In this document: positions 1 to 8,143 of the stretch, one piece after another
Layout of the letters: each line of letters starts with the position of its first letter
How positions within the stretch are numbered: position 1 is the first letter of the stretch
Assembly: GCA_026414565.1 (NCBI GenBank)
Contig: JAOAIT010000053.1
Span: 158,803-222,802, forward strand
From: Verrucomicrobiia bacterium
GTDB taxonomy: Bacteria; Verrucomicrobiota; Verrucomicrobiia; Limisphaerales; Fontisphaeraceae
Length of the DNA stretch: 64,000 nucleotides
Direction of reading: 5' to 3'
Notes under the pieces: generated by a model
What the model was told of the DNA's origin: nothing
What the model saw: the letters and a program-made list of their open reading frames with translations, nothing else
Database searches by the model: none
Position numbers and translations under genes: made by a program

Positions 1-1171
1 CGCCTTCAATTTTTTGCCCTTTGAGCAACTGATCCTTGCGTCGCTCCAGGGGGTCGAGCGTGTCAAACAAACGCGCCGCCTCAAACCCCAGCGACGCGCT
101 GGCTTCGCCCGTCGCCCAGATGTCCACTAGCCGCTGCACGACGTCTTCCTTGGTTTGCAAACCCAGTTGGTTGCGCGGGGAGTCGGGATCTCCTTCGCCC
201 CCCCGAAACCGTGTGCGCTGGTAGCGAATCACCGGCTCGATAGCTGACAGCAGCTTGGCCGAGGTCATGACGCCCACCGTCACACGGGTGCGGCGGAAAA
301 CGGCCTCGATAATTTCCCCATGAGTGTAGTTGGGGATGATGACCCCATCTTTGATCGTGTAACCGCCGATGATGCGACTGGCGGGCACTTTCAAACTGAA
401 CACCGGATCGCGGGTGGACGAAAGCTGATGCACGAGTTTGCGGGTGGGCACGCCGCGGTCGAAAATCCCGGGATCGTTCTGCTCCAGAATGATCATGCAA
501 CTGCCTTTGATGCGCGGGTCAGCGGAGTCTACCGCCGCGGTCACCACGTTGGCAAAGCCCATGTTGGTAATGAAGCGGCCGCGCTTGTCCACCTGCAGCA
601 GGGGTTCTTCCCCTTCCTTCCACTCAGCCACGCGGACCTTGCCGCTGAGCAAACCCGTCTCCACCCCAACGTATGGCAGGGGCTCTGTGAGAGCAAAGGC
701 GGCGCGCCACGGCTGCCGGTTCTCCCCCGGTTTGGGCGGGGCGCAAAGTTTCATGTATTTTTCGCGCTGTTCCGGGGTGCCTCGCTCATGAATGGGAGAC
801 AATCCCAAATTGCCCGCGAGGCTGCCGGTAGCCGCTCCAGCGTCCACCCAGGCCAGTTCAAAGGCCATGAGTGCCAGCGCCAGGTTTTTGGGGCCTTCGA
901 TGAAACCACCATATTCCGGCTCCAGATAGGCGGCCGTGATGCCGGCGGCGTCAAAGACACTGAGCAGGTTGTTCTTTTCCTCGGTCCATTCATGCGTGTT
1001 GCGGCCCCCCGCCGCCACCAGGCGGGCCACCGGCCCGCGGGCCACTGCGCGGGTGGATTGAACCAGCATGGCCAGATCGTAGCGATCGGCAAAGCGCCAC
1101 ATGATTTGGCGCACTTCGTCGGACGGCAGGGTTTGCAGGGTCTCTTGTGGTACTGCGCTTTCGGTTGGCAT
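1..1171 (-). CDS. Acyl-CoA dehydrogenase family protein (N-terminal 390 residues, runs off left edge)
   Basis: This frame is open from an ATG at 1171 to the window edge, so the C-terminal part is missing. The translation shows the acyl-CoA dehydrogenase layout: a helical N-terminal domain, then the mid-domain flavin/substrate segment AFALTEP (near residue 160) and FITNMGFAN (near 200), and then the start of the C-terminal helical domain (RRTRVTVGVMTSAKLL near 300). Such FAD enzymes oxidise an acyl-CoA to the enoyl-CoA and hand electrons to EtfAB. An etfBA pair with a membrane Etf:quinone oxidoreductase lies at 56.8-60.8 kb in this window and is a plausible partner, although 55 kb away. The substrate cannot be read. 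It lies 74 bp downstream of mnmA on the same strand. Confidence 0.85.
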   Translation of the reverse strand, partial: MPTESAVPQETLQTLPSDEVRQIMWRFADRYDLAMLVQSTRAVARGPVARLVAAGGRNTHEWTEEKNNLLSVFDAAGITAAYLEPEYGGFIEGPKNLALALMAFELAWVDAGAATGSLAGNLGLSPIHERGTPEQREKYMKLCAPPKPGENRQPWRAAFALTEPLPYVGVETGLLSGKVRVAEWKEGEEPLLQVDKRGRFITNMGFANVVTAAVDSADPRIKGSCMIILEQNDPGIFDRGVPTRKLVHQLSSTRDPVFSLKVPASRIIGGYTIKDGVIIPNYTHGEIIEAVFRRTRVTVGVMTSAKLLSAIEPVIRYQRTRFRGGEGDPDSPRNQLGLQTKEDVVQRLVDIWATGEASASLGFEAARLFDTLDPLERRKDQLLKGQKIEG

Positions 1172-1245
1172 AATTGTGCAATCTGTTGCGCCTTTTGTAC
1201 CTGCCGGCACGCGGCGGCGCAAGTGAAAGCCTCCCCCCTTTCGCT

Positions 1246-2328
1246 TTAACGACGTATCCAGCCCCCGCCCACCACGAGTTCCCCCTGATAAAAAACACAT
1301 GCCTGACCGGGGGTTACGGCTCGCTGCGGTTCAGCAAAGCGCACCTCCGCCGTGCCGTCCGCCGCCGGGAATACCACGGCACGGGCGCCCGGATGGTTGT
1401 AACGAATCTTGGCCTGGACATCCAACTGGGCGGGCGGTCGGGCAAAGGCAATCCAGTTGCATCGTTCCACTGTTAATTCCGTCCGCGCCAGTGACTCCGC
1501 CCCGCCCACGATGACCCGGTTGTGCACCGGATCCAAATCCACCACATAAAGAGGTGTGGGATGCGAAATCCGCAGCCCTTTGCGCTGGCCGATGGTATAA
1601 AATTCGATCCCCTCGTGCTCGCCCAGCTTCCGGCCATGCAAATCCACTATGTCCCCCCGATGCGGCTTCACCAGCCCGGCCACGCGCAGGAATTTGCCGT
1701 AATCCTTGTCGGGCACAAAGCAAATTTCCATGCTTTCCTCCTTGGCCGCCGTTTTGAGCTGGCACTCGCGGGCCACCTCCCGGGTGTCATTTTTTGTGCG
1801 GTCTCCCAGGGGAAACAACACCTGCGCCAGTTGCTCCTGCCGCAAGCTGAATAAAAAATAACTCTGATCCTTCCGTGCATCCGTGCCGCGCAACAGCAGG
1901 TGGCGGCCGCTGCTCTCGTCACGCCGAATTCGGGCATAGTGTCCGGTGGCCACATATTGGGCGCCCAACGCCCTGGCCTTGCGCAGCAAATTGCCAAACT
2001 TCAGATGTTCATTGCACATCACGCAGGGATTGGGGGTGCGCCCGGCCTTGTATTCGTCCGCAAAGTATTGGATCACCAGCCGTTGAAATTCCTCCGCCTC
2101 GTCCACCAGGTAATAGGGAATGTTCAGCCGGTGGCAAACCGCCCGGGCATCCATGACCGCCTGCGGCCCGCAACACTTGTCTTCGGCACGGTTGACACAA
2201 TCTTGGGGCCAAAGCTTGAGGGTGACCCCAATGACCTCGTAGCCTTGGGCCAATAAAAGCGCGGCGGCGGCGGAGGAATCCACCCCGCCGCTCATGCCCA
2301 CCACCACCCGTTTGGGGTTGATGTTCAC
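1246..2328 (-). CDS. mnmA: tRNA-specific 2-thiouridylase MnmA
   Basis: 360 aa, the usual length of MnmA. The PP-loop ATP pyrophosphatase motif GMSGGVDSS is at residues 11-19. The two catalytic cysteines are visible: C105 in NPCVMCNEHLKF and C203 in EICFVPDKDYGKF. The C-terminal beta-barrel domain carries FYTIGQRKGL and YNHPGARAVV. The enzyme adenylates and thiolates U34 of tRNA Lys, Glu and Gln in the cytoplasm. It is divergent from pckG across a 212-bp spacer and may be cotranscribed with the acyl-CoA dehydrogenase gene downstream. Confidence 0.97.
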   Translation of the reverse strand: MNINPKRVVVGMSGGVDSSAAAALLLAQGYEVIGVTLKLWPQDCVNRAEDKCCGPQAVMDARAVCHRLNIPYYLVDEAEEFQRLVIQYFADEYKAGRTPNPCVMCNEHLKFGNLLRKARALGAQYVATGHYARIRRDESSGRHLLLRGTDARKDQSYFLFSLRQEQLAQVLFPLGDRTKNDTREVARECQLKTAAKEESMEICFVPDKDYGKFLRVAGLVKPHRGDIVDLHGRKLGEHEGIEFYTIGQRKGLRISHPTPLYVVDLDPVHNRVIVGGAESLARTELTVERCNWIAFARPPAQLDVQAKIRYNHPGARAVVFPAADGTAEVRFAEPQRAVTPGQACVFYQGELVVGGGWIRR

Positions 2329-2476
2329 AATCAGGCCAACATAGGCGCAGCGCCCCCGGGTGTAAAGGGAGGCATGCTCAATTAGGCCCCCTCATCTCCC
2401 CTCTTCTGGCACCTTAAAGCAGGACGCGCCCACCAGTTTTTTGCTGGCTAACCCGGCCCCAAGTTTCTACTGTAAC

Positions 2477-2500
2477 CCGGCATTTATAAGCAAATGCCGG
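2477..2500. promoter_or_regulatory. Perfect 9-bp inverted repeat in front of pckG
   Basis: Arms CCGGCATTT (2477-2485) and AAATGCCGG (2492-2500) flank the 6-base loop ATAAGC. It ends 40 bp before the pckG start codon, in the spacer shared with divergent mnmA. It could be an operator or a leader hairpin. There is no T-run after it, so it is not a standard terminator. The symmetry is seen; the function is inferred. Confidence 0.45.
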
Positions 2501-2540
2501 TGACTAAGGCCGGCCTGCCAACAAGAATTGCCGCTAATTT

Positions 2541-4346
2541 ATGACCATGGCGCAAGCGCAGACGCAAAATCAACGCCTCCTCAAGTGGGTGGAGGACATG
2601 GCCCAACTCTGCCAGCCCGCGCGGGTGCATTGGTGCGACGGCTCCGAGGCTGAAAACGCGCACCTCTGCAACCTGATGGTGCAATCTGGGACGTTCATTC
2701 GCCTGAATCCAGAAAAACGGCCGGGGTGTTTTCTGGCTCGTTCGCATCCCAGCGACGTGGCCCGGGTGGAGGATCGCACCTTCATCTGCTCTCAACGCCG
2801 TGAGGATGCCGGCCCCAATAATAATTGGGCCGAGCCGGCGGAAATGAAGCAGACACTCCTGAAGTTGTTCCAAGGCTGCATGGCCGGCCGCACCATGTAC
2901 GTCATACCGTTTTCCATGGGCCCCTTGGAATCGCCCATAAGAAAGATCGGCATCGAATTGACCGACTCCCCCTACGTTGTGGTCAACATGCGGATCATGA
3001 CCCGGATGGGCAGCGAGGTCCTTCAGGCGCTTGGGCAGGGGGATTTCATCCCATGCATGCACTCCGTCGGCGCGCCGTTGACCCCCGGCCAGGCGGATGT
3101 TTCCTGGCCCTGCGAGCCCGATCCGGCCAAAAAATATATTGTTCATTTTCCCGAAGAGCCCTCCATTTGGTCTTATGGCTCAGGTTACGGCGGCAATGCC
3201 CTGCTGGGCAAAAAATGTCTGGCGTTGCGAATTGCCAGTGTGGAGGCCCGGCGCGAGGGCTGGCTGGCCGAGCACATGCTGATCCTGGGTCTGACTTCGC
3301 CGCAGGGCAAAAAGTACTACATCGCCGCTGCTTTCCCCAGCGCCTGCGGTAAGACTAATCTGGCCATGATGCGCCCCTCCTTGCCGGGGTGGAAAGTAAC
3401 TTGCCTGGGAGACGACATCGCCTGGATTCGCCTGGGCCAGGATGGACGGCTCTACGCCGTCAATCCCGAAACAGGCTTTTTCGGCGTGGCTCCGGGTACC
3501 TCCATGCGCTCCAATCCCAACGCCGTGGCCACCATCGCCCGCAACACCATTTTCACCAACGTCGCTCTCACCCCGGACGGCGACGTCTGGTGGGAAGACA
3601 TGGGGGTGCCGGCCCCTGCCACAGCCAATGACTGGCAGGGACAGGAATGGAAGCCGGGTTGTGGCCGCAAGGCGGCGCACCCCAACTCGCGCTTCACGGC
3701 GCCGGCAGCGCAATGTCCGGTGATTGATCCTGACTGGCAGCGGCCGGAAGGTGTGCCATTGTCAGCCATCCTTTTTGGCGGCCGCCGGCCCTCTACCATC
3801 CCGTTGGTGAATGAGGCGCTCAGTTGGGAGCATGGGGTTTTCCTTGGCTCCGCCTGTGGTTCAGAAACCACAGCGGCGGCCTTGGGCAAAGCCGGGGTTC
3901 TGCGCCGCGATCCTTTTGCCATGCTGCCTTTCTGTGGCTACAACATGGCGGACTATTTTGCTCACTGGTTGTCCTTTGCGCAAAAAACTGATCCGGCCAG
4001 ACTACCCAAAATATACTTTGTCAATTGGTTCCGTAAGAGTGACACCGACAGATGGCTGTGGCCGGGGTATGGCGAAAACAGCCGAGTATTAAAATGGATT
4101 TGCGAGCGGGTCGAAGGTACAGCCAAAGCAGCAGCCACTTCCATTGGTAACTTACCCACTCCTGACGCCCTCGATTTGAATGGCCTAAACCTGCCGGCGG
4201 AAGATGTTCATGAACTTCTGTCTGTCGATAAACAAGGCTGGCTCAATGAAGTTAAAAATATTGAGGAATATTATCAAAAGTACGGCGACCGAATGCCAGC
4301 GGCATTATTTCAACAACTGGAGGAATTAAAGAAGCGCCTGGCCTAG
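2541..4346 (+). CDS. pckG: Phosphoenolpyruvate carboxykinase (GTP)
   Basis: 601 aa, normal for the GTP-dependent class. It catalyses oxaloacetate + GTP to PEP + CO2 + GDP (gluconeogenesis, or the reverse anaplerotic or fermentative direction). Visible motifs are the P-loop (kinase-1a) [13 protein letters not shown] near residues 265-277, kinase-2 GDDIAWI near 293, the GTP-class block [12 protein letters not shown] near 413, and the C-terminal [20 protein letters not shown]. The start is ATG at 2541 or the in-frame ATG at 2547; no strong Shine-Dalgarno sequence decides between them. It is a single-gene transcription unit by spacing. Confidence 0.97.
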   Translation: MTMAQAQTQNQRLLKWVEDMAQLCQPARVHWCDGSEAENAHLCNLMVQSGTFIRLNPEKRPGCFLARSHPSDVARVEDRTFICSQRREDAGPNNNWAEPAEMKQTLLKLFQGCMAGRTMYVIPFSMGPLESPIRKIGIELTDSPYVVVNMRIMTRMGSEVLQALGQGDFIPCMHSVGAPLTPGQADVSWPCEPDPAKKYIVHFPEEPSIWSYGSGYGGNALLGKKCLALRIASVEARREGWLAEHMLILGLTSPQGKKYYIAAAFPSACGKTNLAMMRPSLPGWKVTCLGDDIAWIRLGQDGRLYAVNPETGFFGVAPGTSMRSNPNAVATIARNTIFTNVALTPDGDVWWEDMGVPAPATANDWQGQEWKPGCGRKAAHPNSRFTAPAAQCPVIDPDWQRPEGVPLSAILFGGRRPSTIPLVNEALSWEHGVFLGSACGSETTAAALGKAGVLRRDPFAMLPFCGYNMADYFAHWLSFAQKTDPARLPKIYFVNWFRKSDTDRWLWPGYGENSRVLKWICERVEGTAKAAATSIGNLPTPDALDLNGLNLPAEDVHELLSVDKQGWLNEVKNIEEYYQKYGDRMPAALFQQLEELKKRLA

Positions 4347-4855
4347 AGCAGGGTGTCTGCGAAAAGTCCAATATAGCCGGGCAATACAAAACCTATAGAT
4401 TCAGTTTTTGGAATAGAATAATTTTTGTTGTAGGTATTCGGACTACAAACAAATCAGACTTTAATGCAGCGCCGACTCTGATCAGGCGGCAGGCCAATAA
4501 AAAAACTCTTTTTCCCATGAGTGGATTTCCCTGACGGCGAATAAGCACAACTTTCCTTCCCAAATATTCTTGGGACATTTTAATTATTTGTGAATCAATG
4601 AGGAATGCCTGCGCCAACCTGTAAATAATGTCAATTTTTTAGTCCAGGATGGATGCGTTTTGCTTATTTCAACATTTCTCCGGTCTGCTTGGAAAACTCT
4701 TCGATTGCTCGAAGATATCTATTTGGCCTGCTGATAGCGGAGAAGCAATGGATTAATGGCATTCCGTCTAACTTTTAGTTGTAAAAAATGAGTTGCATTA
4801 ACTAATATAAAAAAACTCTTGATAAATCAATTACTAAGAGTACTTTGGATCTTGT
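4347..4855. other. AT-rich 509-bp spacer, no supported gene
   Basis: The spacer is clearly richer in A+T than the flanking genes. It contains a perfect hairpin at 4698-4715 (listed separately), a weaker one (TTGTAG 4428-4433 / CTACAA 4443-4448), and ACTCTT (4815-4820) / AAGAGT (4836-4841) just before the next start. A 74-codon minus-strand frame at 4393-4617 resembles no family I know and has no ribosome binding site, so it is not called. Confidence 0.4.
4698..4715. repeat. Perfect 7-bp inverted repeat (hairpin)
   Basis: TCTTCGA (4698-4704), loop TTGC, TCGAAGA (4709-4715). It lies in the AT-rich spacer about 140 bp upstream of the small basic protein gene. No T-tract follows on either strand, so an operator or RNA hairpin is more likely than a terminator. 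Confidence 0.4.
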
Positions 4856-5224
4856 ATGAAATCTGATGTTTTGAAAGAATTCGCTACACTACGGGCACTT
4901 TTGGAAAAAGAACGCGACCAATTACAGGAGCGTTTGAACGCCATTAACGCCGTGTTGGCGGGACAAACGGCTGATGTTGAAAAAGCGGTCGCCGCTCTGG
5001 GCGGAAAGAAAAAGCGCGGACGCCAGAAAGCTGCGCCGAAAGCCGCCAAAGAACAGCAAACCCGGAAGCGCGGTCCTCGCAAGATGAGCGAGGCCGCCAA
5101 AGCCCGGATTGCAGCCGCGCAGAAACAGCGATGGGAAAAGATTCGCGCTCAGAAAGCGGCTGCCGCCGGGGCTGCCCCCTCGGCTCCAGCCGGGCAGCCT
5201 TCCTCGCCCGCCCCTCAAGCCTGA
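4856..5224 (+). CDS. Small basic coiled-coil protein, putative DNA-binding
   Basis: 122 aa. Residues 1-50 form a predicted amphipathic coiled coil rich in Leu, Glu and Arg. Residues 50-75 are Lys/Arg-rich (GGKKKRGRQKAAPKAAK). Residues 76-102 carry the motif RKMSEAAKARIAAAQKQRW. The end is an Ala/Pro/Ser tail. A segment of the form SxxAxARIxAAQxxRW recurs in small basic proteins of several bacterial phyla. With the basic linker it suggests nucleic-acid binding, perhaps nucleoid association; this is inference. The gene has its own AT-rich upstream region and a strong terminator, so it is probably monocistronic and possibly highly expressed. Confidence 0.7.
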   Translation: MKSDVLKEFATLRALLEKERDQLQERLNAINAVLAGQTADVEKAVAALGGKKKRGRQKAAPKAAKEQQTRKRGPRKMSEAAKARIAAAQKQRWEKIRAQKAAAAGAAPSAPAGQPSSPAPQA

Positions 5225-5249
5225 ACCTCCTGAATTAATAAACAATACT

Positions 5250-5285
5250 CACAGGGCACCCAAGGGTGCCCTGTGTTATTTTTGT
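5250..5285 (+). terminator. Rho-independent terminator
   Basis: A perfect 12-base inverted repeat, CACAGGGCACCC (5250-5261) and GGGTGCCCTGTG (5264-5275), is followed by TTATTTTTGT. It sits 26 bases after the stop codon of the small basic protein gene. Confidence 0.9.
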
Positions 5286-5381
5286 ATGGCTTATAAACGT
5301 GATTGTGCTGCCGCAGGGTAAAGTTACATTATCTGCAGGGATGAATCTGATTTTGAGGCTTGCAATGGTATATTATTTTAC

Positions 5382-5780
5382 ATGATCCCCAAGCCGCCAC
5401 CCCCACCGGAAAACAAACCCCGGCCAGAACCATCACTGGTTGTACCCGAGGTATTGCCAGCCGCGGCCGAGTCCACTTCCCAGCCGGCAATCGGCGCTCA
5501 ATCCCTCCCCCGCTGGCTGAACCGCAAAAAGCTGATCCTGGCTTTCATTATTGCCGCCTTGTCCGATGCCCTTTCGATTGCCTTTCAACTGGTGTTGCCA
5601 TTGCAATTGGGGCTGGACTTTTTGACGGCGCTGCTGTTGTTCGTGGTCTTGGGATGGCGGTGGCCTTTGCTGGCAGGTTTGCTCATGGAAGCCCTGCCCG
5701 GTGTGGCGGTTTTCCCCGCATGGATTTTGGTGGTCGCAGCCATCGCCGCGCTGGGGGAAGTGCGGCCCAGGTTCCGTTGA
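5382..5780 (+). CDS. Small proline-rich membrane protein, function unknown
   Basis: 132 aa. The first 45 residues are Pro-rich and likely cytoplasmic. From residue 48 there are about three hydrophobic segments: LILAFIIAALSDALSIAFQ, the LTALLLFVVLGW region, and VFPAWILVVAAIAALGE. The final residues are basic (RPRFR). No family recognised. It precedes the lipoprotein-ResB-CcsA operon by about 80 bp on the same strand and could be cotranscribed with it. Confidence 0.6.
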   Translation: MIPKPPPPPENKPRPEPSLVVPEVLPAAAESTSQPAIGAQSLPRWLNRKKLILAFIIAALSDALSIAFQLVLPLQLGLDFLTALLLFVVLGWRWPLLAGLLMEALPGVAVFPAWILVVAAIAALGEVRPRFR

Positions 5781-5862
5781 CCCGGCTGGGATGCGGCACA
5801 ACGCTGGAACGTTCATGCTTCACAGCTTCCCTTGCACTTTCCCAAAAGTGGGGAATAATAAC

Positions 5863-6981
5863 GTGGTGATTTGCATTCGCGAAATAACGAGGCGCAATCT
5901 TGCATGGGTCTTCATAGCCGCAACCCTAAGTCTGACGGCATGCAAACCCACCGAAATTCATGTTTATCAGGCCCCCAAAGAGCAAAGTCAGCCGCGCATG
6001 CCCGCCGATGACGTCCATGCCCATGGCATGGCCGGCATGGGCAGGCAACGTTCGCTCTCATTCAAACTCCCTGAGGGTTGGAGCGAAAAACCGGCCCAAA
6101 GAATGCGCGTGGCGCAAATTGTTGTTCCGGGCAAAGACGGTTTGGAGGCCGAAATATCCATTGTGCCACTGGCGGGGATGACCGCCAGCCGTGAGGATAT
6201 TTTGAACATCTGGCGGGAACAATTGCGCCTGCCAGCCGTGGACAAGGCCGCTGCCGAGGCGGCCGTGAGCCGGGTCGAAATCAGCAGCGGCCAGGGGGAT
6301 TTGTATGATTTGGCCAGTGCTGAACCCCTCATCCAGGAAAAATACAAAATGCGGATTCTGGCCGCGGTTTATGAGCAGGATGGCGTCTCCTGGTTCATCA
6401 AAATGAGCGGCCCGGATGAAACCGTGAGCCAGGCCCGCAAGGATTTCCTGGCTTTTCTGAAAAGCCTCAACTGGACCGCCGACACTCCGGATACCCCCCC
6501 GGCTATAGCCGCCAACTCTCCCGCTGGCTCCTCCGAGACCGCGGCGCTGCCCCAGTGGCAGGTGCCGCCGCACTGGCAGGCCCAAAATCCACCCGGCCCG
6601 ATGCTGACGGCCAAGTTTACCATTAAAGATGAGCAGGGCCGGCAGGCGGAGGTCACGGTCAGCGCCCTGGCAGGCGACGGTGGCGGCCCCCTGCCCAACG
6701 TCAACCGCTGGCGCGGGCAGTTGTTGCTGCCCCCGGTAACCGCCGAGGAATTGCCCAAACTCGGCACGCCGGTGGATGTCAATGGACGCAGCGTTACACT
6801 TTATGAAATGGAAGGCACTTGGGCTAAAACCGGTGAACCGGCGCGCATGCTGGTGCTCAGTGTGGCCTCCGGCGGCCAAACCTGGTTCTACAAGCTCACC
6901 GGCGACGCCCAACTGGCGGCCCGCGAAAAGGAAGCCTTTCTCTCGTTCGTGCGTTCCGTAAAATATCCCCATGCTCACTAA
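5863..6981 (+). CDS. Lipoprotein with two tandem homologous domains, first gene of the cytochrome c maturation operon
   Basis: About 372 aa from the GTG at 5863. The frame is open further upstream, but GTG at 5863 has GTGGGGA about 9 bases ahead and gives a clean lipoprotein signal: RR-N, a hydrophobic core, and lipobox LTAC with Cys27. Two repeats follow, about residues 60-205 and 235-370. Each opens with a Pro-x-x-Trp turn (LPEGW, VPPHW), has a central WREQLRLP / WRGQLLLP motif, and ends in a W-F-x-K-(M/L)-(S/T)-G strand and a helix with FLxFxxS. This implies an internal duplication. It overlaps resB by 11 bp. No function is known to me; the context suggests an envelope accessory of cytochrome c assembly. 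Confidence 0.75.
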   Translation: MVICIREITRRNLAWVFIAATLSLTACKPTEIHVYQAPKEQSQPRMPADDVHAHGMAGMGRQRSLSFKLPEGWSEKPAQRMRVAQIVVPGKDGLEAEISIVPLAGMTASREDILNIWREQLRLPAVDKAAAEAAVSRVEISSGQGDLYDLASAEPLIQEKYKMRILAAVYEQDGVSWFIKMSGPDETVSQARKDFLAFLKSLNWTADTPDTPPAIAANSPAGSSETAALPQWQVPPHWQAQNPPGPMLTAKFTIKDEQGRQAEVTVSALAGDGGGPLPNVNRWRGQLLLPPVTAEELPKLGTPVDVNGRSVTLYEMEGTWAKTGEPARMLVLSVASGGQTWFYKLTGDAQLAAREKEAFLSFVRSVKYPHAH

Positions 6982-8143
6982 GATTTTGGACTGGCTCAGC
7001 TCAATGCGGCTGACCGTGTGGTGTCTCTGCGCCGCCATGGTGCTGGTTTTCATTGGCACCCTCGCCCAGGTGGAACATGGGCTTTACCGGGCCCAAAAGG
7101 AGTACTTTCAGAGCTTCATCGTTTTCTCCTCGCTGACGGTGCACTTCTTCGGCAAGAAGTTCATCCTGCCCGTCATCTTCCCCGGCGGCTACCTGATTGG
7201 GGGCGTGCTGGTGCTGAATCTTATTTTTTCCCAATTTCGCGCCGGCAACATCGTGCCGCGTAAAATCGGCCTTTACCTGGTGCATGGCGGATTAATCCTG
7301 CTGCTGTTGGGACAACTGGTCACCGACATGTTTCAGCGGGAGACGCACATGCGTCTGGTGGAAGGACAAGCCAGCAATTACTCGGAAAGCGCTTTTTATC
7401 ACGAGCTGGCCGTTATTGACACCTCCCACCCCCAGCACGACACGGTGGTGGCCATTCCGGAGCAGCTTCTGGCCACCCGCAGTCACATTGCACATCCAGC
7501 CCTCCCATTCACCATCCAAGTGCGCAAATTCTTTCCCAACTCACGTCTGGAAAACCGGCCGCCCAACGAAACCAACGAACCGGCCGCCACCCAGGGGTTT
7601 GGCCGCACCCTCGTGGTGCGCGAGGTCCCGCTGGCCACGCGCTCAGATGAAAAGAATCTGCCCTCCGCCATTATCGAGCTAAGCGGGGAGGGGGTGCCCA
7701 AGGGCACCTGGCTGGTGTCCACCCTGCTGAGCGAGGCCCAGACTTTCACCCACGGAAACAAACAATGGCAGCTCATCTTCCGTCCGGTCCGGGTTTACAA
7801 ACCCTTCAGCATCGAGCTGATCAAGTTTACCCATGAAAAATACCCTGGCACGGAAATCCCCAAAAACTTCGCCAGCCGCGTCCGCGTGATCAATCATCAA
7901 ACCGGCGAAAACCGGGAGGTGCTGATTTACATGAATAATCCCCTTCGGTATGGGGGGCAGACATTTTATCAGGGCAGCTACGATCCCAATGATCCCCGCG
8001 TAAGCATTTTACAGGTGGTGCGCAACCCCGGCTGGTTGACACCCTACATCGCGTGCCTGCTGGTCGGCATCGGTTTAACCCTGCACTTTATCTTGACCCT
8101 GATGAACTTCACCCGCGCCCAAGGCAAAGGAGGCGCCCAATGA
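6971..8143 (+). CDS. resB: ResB/Ccs1-like cytochrome c biogenesis protein
   Basis: 390 aa. It has an N-terminal transmembrane helix after the ResB-type start LDWLSSMRLTVWCL, a second and third helix near residues 75-90 and 97-117, a large exported domain, and a final transmembrane helix near residue 360 (LTPYIACLLVGIGLTLHF). The segment LRYGGQTFYQGSYDPND before the last helix is typical of ResB. With CcsA it forms the System II haem exporter and holocytochrome c synthase in the membrane. Its stop overlaps the ccsA start (ATGA at 8140-8143). Confidence 0.9.
   Translation: MLTKILDWLSSMRLTVWCLCAAMVLVFIGTLAQVEHGLYRAQKEYFQSFIVFSSLTVHFFGKKFILPVIFPGGYLIGGVLVLNLIFSQFRAGNIVPRKIGLYLVHGGLILLLLGQLVTDMFQRETHMRLVEGQASNYSESAFYHELAVIDTSHPQHDTVVAIPEQLLATRSHIAHPALPFTIQVRKFFPNSRLENRPPNETNEPAATQGFGRTLVVREVPLATRSDEKNLPSAIIELSGEGVPKGTWLVSTLLSEAQTFTHGNKQWQLIFRPVRVYKPFSIELIKFTHEKYPGTEIPKNFASRVRVINHQTGENREVLIYMNNPLRYGGQTFYQGSYDPNDPRVSILQVVRNPGWLTPYIACLLVGIGLTLHFILTLMNFTRAQGKGGAQ

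Noticed and set aside
320..1249. Long plus-strand frame of 309 codons over the left edge
   Set aside because: It is antisense to the acyl-CoA dehydrogenase frame, whose translation has clear family motifs.
4393..4617. 74-codon minus-strand frame in the AT-rich spacer
   Set aside because: No homology recognised and no translation signals.
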